NCBI GenBank assembly: GCA_003104995.1
Contig: PQAO01000007.1
Coordinates: forward strand, 62,001-126,000
Direction: 5' to 3'
Source: Dehalococcoidia bacterium
Lineage (GTDB): Bacteria; Chloroflexota; Dehalococcoidia; Tepidiformales; Tepidiformaceae
DNA: 64,000 nucleotides
Shown here: positions 31,168 through 38,148 of the stretch, piece after piece
Layout: the number at the start of each line of letters is the position of its first letter
How positions within the stretch are numbered: position 1 is the stretch's first letter
The notes under the pieces: generated by a model
The model's database searches: none
What the model saw: only the letters and a program-made list of their open reading frames with translations
Told to the model about the DNA's origin: nothing
Translations under genes and position numbers: made by a program

Positions 31168-32007
31168 ATGACGAACGAATCGCGGGGTGCACCGGCGGTG
31201 CAGATCACCCTCGGCGACGCCCTCAACGAGTACATCAGTTCCCTGAAACCCGAACAGCAGCACGCCTACGAAGCGTTTGTGCGCAAGTACGTTGAGTACG
31301 CCGGCGCCCAGATGTCCGTGGGCGACCTCACCGGGAGCCGTGTCGAGAGCTACGCCGAAGTTAGCATCAAGCACACCGACCCAAACGCAGATAAGCGGGT
31401 GGCGGCCCTCAAGGCCTGGTTCCAGTTCCTGAAGAAGAAGAACTACGCGCAGCAGAATTTTGGGGTGCACATCCGCATCCGCAAGCCGGCGAGTTCCCGG
31501 GCCGGCAACCGCGGTACGGCAGTCCGCATCGAAGAGCCGCCGATCGAGATGACCGCTGAAGGTATCGAAGACCTGAAGCGGGAGCTTGCCGAGATAGAAA
31601 GCCAGGTCCCGGAAATGGTGCGCGCAATCGAGCAGGCGCGGTCCGACGGGGACCTGCGGGAAAACGCCCCCTACCACGCGGCCCGCGAGGCGCTCGCGTT
31701 TTCGGATAACCGCAAGAAACGGATCGAGGGTGCGCTGAAGCGAGCGGTGGTCGTGGACCGTTCGCAAAAGGAATCCGATGTGACGGCTGTCGGTTCGACG
31801 GTTACCGTGACGTACCTGGACAAGGGCTTTCAGATTTCGTACCAGCTGGTCGGCGCGCGAGAAGCGAATGCCTCGGACCGGAAGATCTCGGTCGAATCGC
31901 CGGTCGGCAAAGTGCTGCTCGGTCGGCGCATTGGCGAGGAAGTCGAAGTCACGGCGCCCCAGGGTGTGATGCGGTACCGCATCGACGCGATAGTCCAACA
32001 GTCTTAA
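31168..32007 (+). CDS. greA: GreA/GreB-type transcript cleavage factor with N-terminal SAM-like helical domain
   Basis: Stimulates RNA cleavage by backtracked RNA polymerase. Unlike the usual 160 aa, this is 279 aa. Residues 1-105 form an all-helical domain (YISSLKPEQQHAYEAFVRKY, VESYAE) resembling the core-binding domain of tyrosine recombinases or XerC-like SAM-fold proteins, but no recombinase catalytic domain is present. Residues about 125-200 are the GreA coiled-coil with the acidic tip DGDLRENAPYHAAREA. The C-terminal FKBP-like part has KISVESPVGKVLLGRRIGEEVE. ATG 31168 is preceded by AGAG. Similar fusions are known in Chloroflexota, to my recollection. Confidence 0.88.
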   Translation: MTNESRGAPAVQITLGDALNEYISSLKPEQQHAYEAFVRKYVEYAGAQMSVGDLTGSRVESYAEVSIKHTDPNADKRVAALKAWFQFLKKKNYAQQNFGVHIRIRKPASSRAGNRGTAVRIEEPPIEMTAEGIEDLKRELAEIESQVPEMVRAIEQARSDGDLRENAPYHAAREALAFSDNRKKRIEGALKRAVVVDRSQKESDVTAVGSTVTVTYLDKGFQISYQLVGAREANASDRKISVESPVGKVLLGRRIGEEVEVTAPQGVMRYRIDAIVQQS

Positions 32008-32185
32008 GACCCAACCCGGAACTATGTGCTGCAAGGCCGATCCTGCCGTACTTACGGACAGAGGGCGTTGGCTTGCAGGGACTCCGGGCCGGGATAGAGG
32101 GGCACTCCGTTCCGGGGTGCGAGTGTCCCCTGATACGGCATACAGATGCGCCGCGCCATACTCCCTCGCCTGAGGAGGGACAGCC

Positions 32186-32461
32186 ATGCTCGTCATCGGC
32201 GACGCGAAGTGCCTGCATTGCGGATGGGTGACAGGGCGCTGGGTCGGCCCCAAGGGCGCACCGTTGACCGTGTCTGGCTTGCGCGGTGAATCCGGGGCGC
32301 ACGCGGCCGGGCCGGAGGAGCTAATCCGGTGCGGACGGTGCGAGGGCCCCGTATTCCTGGATGATGCGAGTCTCGTGAACTCGACGTACCGATTGCGCCG
32401 GATCCGGCGCCTGCGCGAGCAGATCGCGGCACTCGATGCGGAGCGGGACCGAGCGGCCTGA
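32186..32461 (+). CDS. Small zinc-ribbon protein (91 aa)
   Basis: Two Cys-x2-Cys pairs, CLHC (residues 9-12) and CGRC (about 49-52), suggest one zinc ribbon. The rest is Arg-rich with a C-terminal amphipathic helix (RRIRRLREQIAALDAERDRA). GAGGAGGG precedes ATG 32186. Zinc-ribbon proteins of this size often bind nucleic acids or RNA polymerase. It is convergent with the 45-aa zinc-ribbon gene at 32477. Family not recognised. Confidence 0.7.
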   Translation: MLVIGDAKCLHCGWVTGRWVGPKGAPLTVSGLRGESGAHAAGPEELIRCGRCEGPVFLDDASLVNSTYRLRRIRRLREQIAALDAERDRAA

Positions 32462-32476
32462 ACCGTCACCGGCCGG

Positions 32477-32614
32477 CTAACAGCAATCGTCTTTGTAACC
32501 GCACCGCCGGCAGACGGCGAGACGCGACCCCTTGATGTCGGCGAGGACACCGCCGCAGCGAACACAACGCTGGAGGGGGATCGGCCCGGTTGCCACTTGC
32601 GTGCATTGCGCCAT
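32477..32614 (-). CDS. 45-aa zinc-ribbon microprotein
   Basis: ATG 32614 to TAG 32477. It reads MAQCTQVATGPIPLQRCVRC, then GGVLADIKGSRLAVCRRCGY and KDDCC. CVRCG and CRRCG 15 residues apart form a textbook zinc-ribbon pair, and further Cys residues are at the ends. The length and spacing are far from random. It is convergent with the 91-aa zinc-ribbon gene, 15 bp between stops. No function can be assigned; it may be a stand-alone ribbon or a nucleic-acid-binding adaptor. Confidence 0.65.
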   Translation of the reverse strand: MAQCTQVATGPIPLQRCVRCGGVLADIKGSRLAVCRRCGYKDDCC

Positions 32615-32651
32615 GCGCCGGCGGCCCTGTCAAGCGCAATGGCTAAACCGC

Positions 32652-32681
32652 TTGACAAGGTTAGCATTTAGACCATAGATT
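32652..32681 (+). promoter_or_regulatory. Sigma-70-like promoter (TTGACA-18-TAGATT)
   Basis: Perfect -35 box TTGACA (32652-32657), 18-bp spacer, -10 TAGATT (32676-32681; four of six). The region is relatively AT-rich. The predicted start is near 32688. Downstream is a terminator at 32769-32792 with no convincing gene between. Confidence 0.6.
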
Positions 32682-32687
32682 CCTGCA

Positions 32688-32798
32688 TGCGTTCAGTGGG
32701 CTCAGGATGGTCGTCGCGAGCCCCGAGATAGTGCCGTCACAGAGTCGCTCACCCCGCCTCGTGCACGGAAGGCCCCCGTTCGCGGGGGCCTTCGCTTT
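32688..32798 (+). ncRNA. Candidate small RNA or attenuated leader
   Basis: About 110 nt between the promoter at 32652-32681 and a strong UUCG-capped terminator. No well-initiated reading frame lies within it. It could be a stand-alone small RNA, or the leader of the cupredoxin gene at 32956 whose transcription is controlled by the terminator. It does not match any RNA family I recognise. Confidence 0.4.
32769..32792 (+). terminator. UUCG-capped intrinsic terminator
   Basis: AAGGCCCCCG (32769-32778) pairs with CGGGGGCCTT (32783-32792) around TTCG, the extra-stable tetraloop, followed by CGCTTTCGG. The 10-bp perfect stem makes a strong hairpin; the T-run is short. Confidence 0.75.
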
Positions 32799-32826
32799 CG
32801 GCCGGGAGCCTGACGTAGCACATAGA

Positions 32827-32893
32827 CGATACGGATTCGTGTATCGAAACTACCCGAATCTTGACCTGCCAGGGGTGCCAATTGGTGCACCCC
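32827..32893 (+). promoter_or_regulatory. Two inverted repeats upstream of cupredoxin gene
   Basis: CGATAC(N8)GTATCG at 32827-32846 and GGGGTGC(N8)GCACCCC at 32872-32893, whose centre is CAATTG. They lie 63-129 bp before ATG 32956. They may be operators for a copper-responsive or redox regulator, or RNA hairpins in the leader. The remainder of the 341-bp gap (32615-32955) holds the promoter, RNA candidate and terminator listed here. Confidence 0.4.
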
Positions 32894-32955
32894 ACGCGAA
32901 ACTGGATCCATACGAACATTCGCTCCAGGGCTGGAGCGTGAGGAGTGAAAAGGGA

Positions 32956-33360
32956 ATGAAACTCTGGGAACTGCGGCGGCTGGGGTTGCTGGTCGCCTCG
33001 GCGGCGCTGGTTGCGGGCGTGGCGGCGGCCTGTGGTGGCGACGACGACGACACCAACGGAAACGGCACCGTGGCTGCGACGGCGACCACGAGCGCCCAGG
33101 CGACCGTGCCCGAGGGAGCACCGGTCGTCGATCAGGACAAGCTGAAGTTCGGCCCCGGCGAGCTGAAGGTCAAAGTGGGTGAGAAGGTCTACTTCACGAA
33201 CAGCGAGACCGCGCTCCACACCGTCGACATCAACGGCGTGAACGAGTCTGGCAACATGAAGAAGGGGGACGTCTTCTCCTTCGAGTTCGCGGCACCCGGT
33301 GAGTACAAGATCACGTGCGCGTACCACCCGCAGATGAAGGCGACCATTATCGTAGAGTAG
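32956..33360 (+). CDS. Cupredoxin (plastocyanin-like) lipoprotein
   Basis: Blue-copper-type electron carrier of 134 aa. The signal peptide ends at lipobox AAAC (Cys26), followed by an acidic/Thr linker to about residue 55. Type 1 copper ligands are His88 (ALHTVD), Cys121, His124 and Met127 (TCAYHPQM), all intact, so it should bind copper. It resembles sulfocyanin/plastocyanin relatives. ATG 32956 has AAAAGGGA upstream. It is exported and membrane-anchored, probably passing electrons between respiratory complexes. Confidence 0.9.
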   Translation: MKLWELRRLGLLVASAALVAGVAAACGGDDDDTNGNGTVAATATTSAQATVPEGAPVVDQDKLKFGPGELKVKVGEKVYFTNSETALHTVDINGVNESGNMKKGDVFSFEFAAPGEYKITCAYHPQMKATIIVE

Positions 33361-33369
33361 CGGGCGCCG

Positions 33370-34752
33370 TCACGGGCTCTTCAAGGCGGTGGCCGGGCCA
33401 AGCCGGACGAGTACGTCGATTCCGTTGCCGGCAAGGGTCTCGGGCGGGTTTAGAAGGCGCAAGTCGAAGAGCCCACTGAGCTTGCCCGCGGTGTAGGGCC
33501 TGGCTGAAAGGTCGAAGATCCCCGGTTCGCCCGGAGCTTCGGCCTTTCGCATTTGGACGTACTCGCGCGGGATGCCGTAGGTCTCGAGGTGGGCCATCGC
33601 GAGGCGGGCTGCTTCGTCCTGGCCCTCGGGGTATTCGATGACGATCGCGGGGGCTTCGTCGCGCATCTGCGGGTCGGCGAAAAAGCGATCGATGATGGCG
33701 TACATCTCATCGCGGTTGGGCAGGAGGATGAGCTGGGCGTCCTCGGAGATGCCCCCATAGAGCGCGGGGGCGAGCGAGAAGGTCTCGATGGTATCGAGGT
33801 TCATCTGTTTTGCCAGGAGGGCAAACCCGGGCACCTGGGCAGTCTGGATGTCAGTCCGGAACGAACCGCGGTAGGCCTCCCAGAGCTCGGGGATCTTCGC
33901 CAGGTAGCCCAGGCTCACCGACTTGCTGGCGACCGCCTTGATGACGATCTGCTGGCGTTCGATGCGTTTGATATCGCCATCGACGCGGACGCGGGAGTAG
34001 CCGAGGGCCTGGGCGCCATCCATGTGCTGCTCACCGGACTTGACGGTGCTGTTGGGGAACACATCGAGCACGTCAGTACCGAAGTCCGAGACGTCTTCGG
34101 GGACTACGAGGTCGATGCCACCGAGCGCATCGATCAACTGCACAAAGCCCACCCAGTCGATGACCACGTAGTAGTGGATGTCGAGGTTGAAGTTGTGCTC
34201 GACGGCGGCGACTGCGGCGGCGGCTCCACCGCCCGGGTATTTGTAGAACTGGCCGTAGGAGTAGGCGGCGTTGATCTTGTTCTCGGCCCAGATGCCGGGC
34301 TCGTTGCCATAGGGGATCTCGGCCCAGGTGTCGCGGGGGATGGCGAGCAGCTGCAGCCGCCCGGCGTGCTTGTCGATGCTGGCGACGAACATCGTGTCGC
34401 TGCGGAAGGATGAGTCCTCCGGTTCCCAGGGGCGCCGGTCGAGGCCGAGCACGAGGATATTCAGGCGGGCATCGGGGGTCCATGCCGCGGGCCCGGCGGT
34501 GGAGATGCCGGGGAGGGAGACGTTGACGCCGATATTGGTGCCCGGCACGAAGGCGGGGACCGACGGCACACTGACCTCGTTCGCCGGGAAGAGGTAGTGA
34601 TCGATGCGGGTATAGGAATAGAGCGACAGATAGACGGCGCCCAGGGCGACGACAATAATTGCCGCCACCCGCACAGGGCGCCGGGAGATGCGTGCCCGCA
34701 CTGTGGGGTAACCTCGCCCCGGCGTTTTCCGAACGGTAGGGTTGCCGCTCAA
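33370..34752 (-). CDS. LytR-CpsA-Psr (LCP) family protein
   Basis: Cell-wall glycopolymer transferase of 460 aa. One N-terminal membrane helix (VAAIIVVALGAVYLSLYSY, about 28-46), then the LCP domain with NILVLGLDRRPW, SDTMFVASIDKHAGRLQLLAIPRDTWAEIP, ENKINAAYSYGQ and YVVIDWVGFVQLIDALGG. The conserved Arg in VRVDGDIKRIERQQ is present. A C-terminal LytR_C-like domain follows (from about 345). It ligates teichoic-acid-like polymers to peptidoglycan from undecaprenyl carriers, which fits a Gram-positive-like wall. TTG 34752 is the longest start; GTG 34702 is an alternative. Confidence 0.9.
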   Translation of the reverse strand: MSGNPTVRKTPGRGYPTVRARISRRPVRVAAIIVVALGAVYLSLYSYTRIDHYLFPANEVSVPSVPAFVPGTNIGVNVSLPGISTAGPAAWTPDARLNILVLGLDRRPWEPEDSSFRSDTMFVASIDKHAGRLQLLAIPRDTWAEIPYGNEPGIWAENKINAAYSYGQFYKYPGGGAAAAVAAVEHNFNLDIHYYVVIDWVGFVQLIDALGGIDLVVPEDVSDFGTDVLDVFPNSTVKSGEQHMDGAQALGYSRVRVDGDIKRIERQQIVIKAVASKSVSLGYLAKIPELWEAYRGSFRTDIQTAQVPGFALLAKQMNLDTIETFSLAPALYGGISEDAQLILLPNRDEMYAIIDRFFADPQMRDEAPAIVIEYPEGQDEAARLAMAHLETYGIPREYVQMRKAEAPGEPGIFDLSARPYTAGKLSGLFDLRLLNPPETLAGNGIDVLVRLGPATALKSP

Positions 34753-34779
34753 TCTGCGTCAAGGAAGCCGGTAAAGCCT

Positions 34780-35934
34780 GTGTTAGAACGTTTGCTTATC
34801 CGCTCCGGCGTGCTGGCCCTCCCCTCCGGCCCCCATCGCGCGGACGTGTTGTGCGAGGGCGGGAGGGTGGTTGCGATCGGACGGGATATCGACGCTCCCG
34901 GGGCGCGAGTGGTGGATGCGAGTGGCATGACCGTGGGGCCCGGGCTCATCGATGTCCACGTCCATGGCGGCGGTGGGCACTCATTCTTCACGCAGGACCG
35001 TTCGCGCATCGAAGCCTACGCCGCGTGGGCGCCGCGCAACGGCGTGACGTCGTTCCTGGTGAGCACGGTGGGTAATGGCCCGGATGAGACCGAAGCCATC
35101 CTGGAGGCGCTTGCACCGGCGGTCGGGCATACGTCCGGTGCGGAGGTGCTCGGCTTCCACCTGGAAGGGCCCTTCATCAACCCGGTCCGGCACGGCGCCT
35201 TTCCGCCGGGAATGTTGCGTGCGCCGTCGCTGGAGGAGTGGGAGCGCTTCGACGCCGCCGCCGGGGGGAACATCCGGCAGGTGACACTGGCGCCGGAACT
35301 CCCTGGCGCCCTTCCGCTCATCCACGCTATCGACCGGGCGGGGGGCATCCCCGCGATGGGACACACCGATGCCACGACGGCCGAGTGCGCGGCGGGGTTC
35401 GAAGCGGGCATCCGGCACGTCACCCACCTGTTCAACGCCATGCGCCCAATCCACCAGCGCGAAGGTGGACCGATCGTTGCGGCGCTGCTCGAGGATAGGG
35501 CGACCTGTGAACTCATCTGCGACGGTACGCACGTGGACCCGGCGCCGTTGCGCATGGCCTACCGGGTGCTCGGTCCGTCGCGGACGGTGGTAGTGACCGA
35601 CAACCTTCACCTGGCGGGGATGGAGGCAACGAGCGGCCGGTTCGCTGGCGAAGAGGTGACCGTGACCGGCGCGAAGGCGGCGAAGGCCGACGGCACGATA
35701 GTGGGGAGTGTCGCGACGATGGACACCCACTTCCGGAACACGCTGGAGTTCCTCGGCGTGGACCTGGCAACGGCGTTCCGGCTCTGTTCGACCAACCCGG
35801 CCGGAGTGGCCGGGGCAGCGGGACGCAAGGGGCAGATCGAGCCCGGCTTCGACGCGGACATGGTGCTCCTGGACGGCGAGCTGCGCGTGCGGTTGACGGT
35901 CTGCCGGGGCGAGGTGGTGTTCGATGGGCGCTGA
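34780..35934 (+). CDS. nagA: N-acetylglucosamine-6-phosphate deacetylase
   Basis: Amidohydrolase of 384 aa converting GlcNAc-6-phosphate to glucosamine-6-phosphate. Metal and substrate motifs are intact: DVHVHGGGGHSFF (residues about 55-67), HLEGPFINP (the metal Glu), GHTDATT, HLFNAM, CDGTHV and VVVTDNLHLAG with the catalytic Asp. The C-terminal GFDADMVLLDGE closes the beta domain. GTG 34780 is chosen; it lies 27 bp from the divergent LCP start. The downstream NagB-type step is encoded 8 kb away and has a changed active site. Confidence 0.93.
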   Translation: MLERLLIRSGVLALPSGPHRADVLCEGGRVVAIGRDIDAPGARVVDASGMTVGPGLIDVHVHGGGGHSFFTQDRSRIEAYAAWAPRNGVTSFLVSTVGNGPDETEAILEALAPAVGHTSGAEVLGFHLEGPFINPVRHGAFPPGMLRAPSLEEWERFDAAAGGNIRQVTLAPELPGALPLIHAIDRAGGIPAMGHTDATTAECAAGFEAGIRHVTHLFNAMRPIHQREGGPIVAALLEDRATCELICDGTHVDPAPLRMAYRVLGPSRTVVVTDNLHLAGMEATSGRFAGEEVTVTGAKAAKADGTIVGSVATMDTHFRNTLEFLGVDLATAFRLCSTNPAGVAGAAGRKGQIEPGFDADMVLLDGELRVRLTVCRGEVVFDGR

Positions 35935-35939
35935 GGCGA

Positions 35940-36365
35940 CTACACCGGCCGGGCGAATTCGACCACGGCAAAGCCGCGGACGCTCGGCTCGCCCTGTTCG
36001 TTGATGATCGCGAGTTCGAGGTCGGCGCGGCGGGAGCCGTTTTCGTCGTAGACGCGGGCCACGCGGCCGACGACGTCGATGGGGCGGTTGGTCAGGTCAG
36101 GGCGCCGGTGGGCGGCACGCACCTGGCAGACCCACCCGGCATCGCCGAGCCATTCATCGACGGCGCGGTAGATGAGGCCGACCTTGAGCGGGCCGGGCAC
36201 CAGCGTACCGGGCATGCCCTGGGCCTTCGCGGCCTCGGCGTCGTAGAAGAACGCGGGAAAGGCCCACTGGAGCGCGCAGTAGCGGATGACCTGGCCGAGG
36301 TCCGGCTGGAGGTGGAGCACCGGGAGTTCGTCGCCTTCCTTCACGGCTGCGGGATCGAGGTTCAC
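35940..36365 (-). CDS. MaoC-like (hot-dog) dehydratase subunit
   Basis: Protein of 141 aa with the single hot-dog fold of the MaoC/HadB type. YCALQWAFPAFFYDAEAAKAQG is the substrate-helix segment and PGTLVPGPLKVGLIYR the characteristic turn; the usual catalytic Asp/His pair (often in a 'DxxxxH' motif) is not obvious and may be supplied by the partner. GTG 36365 overlaps the stop of the upstream gene (GTGA). The two probably form a heterodimeric hydratase of beta-oxidation or polyketide-like metabolism. Confidence 0.78.
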   Translation of the reverse strand: MNLDPAAVKEGDELPVLHLQPDLGQVIRYCALQWAFPAFFYDAEAAKAQGMPGTLVPGPLKVGLIYRAVDEWLGDAGWVCQVRAAHRRPDLTNRPIDVVGRVARVYDENGSRRADLELAIINEQGEPSVRGFAVVEFARPV

Positions 36366-36826
36366 GCGTCACCTTCGTCGCGAGCTTCGGCGGCCGAGTA
36401 CTGGGTCATCGTGCGGCCGCTGCGGGCCACCGGGTTCCCGTCGGCGTCCTTGAAGGTGACCTCGGCGCGGAAGTCGATGCTGTAGCCGAAGCGCCCACCA
36501 AAGCGTTCGGTGATCGCGACAACGGAGTAGACCGACTCGAGCTCCTCGCCCATGCGGAGCGGGCGTTCGAACTGCCATTCGTTGCTGATGAGGAGCGAGT
36601 TTGGGAGGAGCGAGGGCATCGCAGGTGTGTCGGATTCGGAGTCGAGGGCGGCGAGGACATAGCCGGGGACGGGCTCGCCGGCGGCCGGCGCTGTGCGCGG
36701 AATGCGACCCGTATAGACCTCCAGGGCGCGACGAAAGGCCTTCGGGGTCACCTGGACGCGGCCCATGGGCGTCTCCAGGCCGACGAGGGCGCGGACTTCA
36801 TCGGTGAGCAGCGACGCTTCGGGCAT
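36362..36826 (-). CDS. FAS1-like/MaoC N-terminal dehydratase subunit
   Basis: Hot-dog-fold protein of 154 aa of the FAS1-like dehydratase group (HadA/HadC-like). TPKAFRRALEVYTGRIPRT is the N-terminal helix and WQFERPLRMGEELESVYSVVAITERFGGRFGYSIDF the core. Its GTGA overlap with the 141-aa gene marks a subunit pair. The partner subunit normally carries the active-site Asp/His. ATG 36826 is 65 bp from the divergent cysteine desulfurase gene. Confidence 0.78.
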   Translation of the reverse strand: MPEASLLTDEVRALVGLETPMGRVQVTPKAFRRALEVYTGRIPRTAPAAGEPVPGYVLAALDSESDTPAMPSLLPNSLLISNEWQFERPLRMGEELESVYSVVAITERFGGRFGYSIDFRAEVTFKDADGNPVARSGRTMTQYSAAEARDEGDA

Positions 36827-36891
36827 GGGAGAAGCCTAAGCGCCCGGGGCGGCCAGTCTCAACCGCGCGGACGTTTGTTACGCTGAGATGG

Positions 36892-38070
36892 ATGATTTAC
36901 CTGGACCACGCCGCGACGACTCAACTGCGCCCGGAGGCGCGGGAGGCGATGCTCCCCTTCCTGGGTGAGCGCTTCGGCAACCCGAGCGGGCTCTACGCCG
37001 TGGGGCGCGACGCGCAGGAGGCGGTGGACGCCGCGCGGCGGACAGTGGCGGAGTGCCTTGGCGCGCGGCCCCCGGAAGTGCTGTTCACCAGCGGGGGCAC
37101 GGAGAGCATCAACGCGGCGACGCTGGGGATCGCCTATGCCATGCGGCGCGCGGGCGCGGGCAATCACGTGATCACGTCAGCGATCGAGCACCATGCAGGC
37201 TTGCATGTGGCCCAGCACCTGGAGGAGCTCGGCTTCGAGGTCACCACCATCGGCTGCGATAGCGACGGCAAGGTGAGCGTGGCGGAGTTCGTGCGGGCTC
37301 TGCGGCCGGGCACGGTGCTTGCGAGCGTGATGCTCGCGAACAACGAGGTGGGGACGATCCAGCCGATCGAGGAGATCGCCGGCATCCTGGGCGAGTTTGC
37401 GACCAAGGCGAGCCACCGGGTGGCGCTGCACACCGACGCAGTCCAGGCTCCGGGGTGGATGGCGCTGGATGTGGAAAAGCTTGGCGTGGATGCGCTAAGC
37501 CTGTCGTCGCACAAATTCGGCGGGCCGAAGGGAAGCGGGGTGCTCTACCTGCGGCGCGCAACGCCGTTTCGGCCATTGCTGCATGGGGGCGGCCAGGAGA
37601 TGCAGAAGCGGGCGGGCACGGAGAACGTCGCGGGCATCGTGGGGACCGCCACAGCCCTTCAGTTGGCAGCATCGGGGAGCGCCGAACGAGCACCCCGGGT
37701 CCGCACGCTCCGCGACCGCCTCCGCGAGGGGATCCTGGCGGCGGTGCCCGACGCGCAGGTGAACGGCTGCCAGGTGGATTGCGTGCCGAACAACCTGAAC
37801 ATCGCATTCGGCGGGCTGGAGAGCGATACGCTGGTACAGCGGCTGGACGCGCGCGGGATCGCTGTGAGTTCGGGCAGCGCCTGTTCGAACTCGACGTGGG
37901 AGCCTTCGCACGTGCTGATGGCGATGGGCGTGCCGATCCGGCGGGCGGTGGGGAGCGTGCGCTTCTCGCTGGGCGAGACGACTACCGAAGCCGAGATTGA
38001 CGAGGTGCTCCGCGTGCTGCCTGCGGAGGTGGCGGCGGTGCGCGTGGCAGGGGTGGCAGCGCCCGGCTGA
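36892..38070 (+). CDS. Cysteine desulfurase (NifS/IscS family)
   Basis: PLP-dependent enzyme of 392 aa releasing sulfur from cysteine for Fe-S clusters or thio-tRNA. YLDHAATTQLRPEA (N-terminus), GGTESINAA, His101-region (EHHAGL) and the Schiff-base Lys208 in SSHKFGGPKG are present. The catalytic loop has Cys331 in SSGSACSNSTWEPSH, of the IscS/NifS (class I) type. ATG 36892 fits the family start; ATG 36888 is out of frame with it. No iscU, sufU or IscR neighbour is seen; a SufR-like regulator lies at 61454. Confidence 0.93.
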   Translation: MIYLDHAATTQLRPEAREAMLPFLGERFGNPSGLYAVGRDAQEAVDAARRTVAECLGARPPEVLFTSGGTESINAATLGIAYAMRRAGAGNHVITSAIEHHAGLHVAQHLEELGFEVTTIGCDSDGKVSVAEFVRALRPGTVLASVMLANNEVGTIQPIEEIAGILGEFATKASHRVALHTDAVQAPGWMALDVEKLGVDALSLSSHKFGGPKGSGVLYLRRATPFRPLLHGGGQEMQKRAGTENVAGIVGTATALQLAASGSAERAPRVRTLRDRLREGILAAVPDAQVNGCQVDCVPNNLNIAFGGLESDTLVQRLDARGIAVSSGSACSNSTWEPSHVLMAMGVPIRRAVGSVRFSLGETTTEAEIDEVLRVLPAEVAAVRVAGVAAPG

Positions 38071-38148
38071 GTCCCCAATGGGGGGGAGTCAGCAGCCGGG
38101 CGGGGCTCATGTACAATCCCCGGACATCCGAAACTCGGGGGTACTCCC

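Noticed and set aside
31168-32007. GreA gene as a recombinase
   Set aside because: The N-terminal domain resembles the recombinase core-binding fold, but the catalytic Arg-His-Arg-Tyr domain is absent and GreA is complete.
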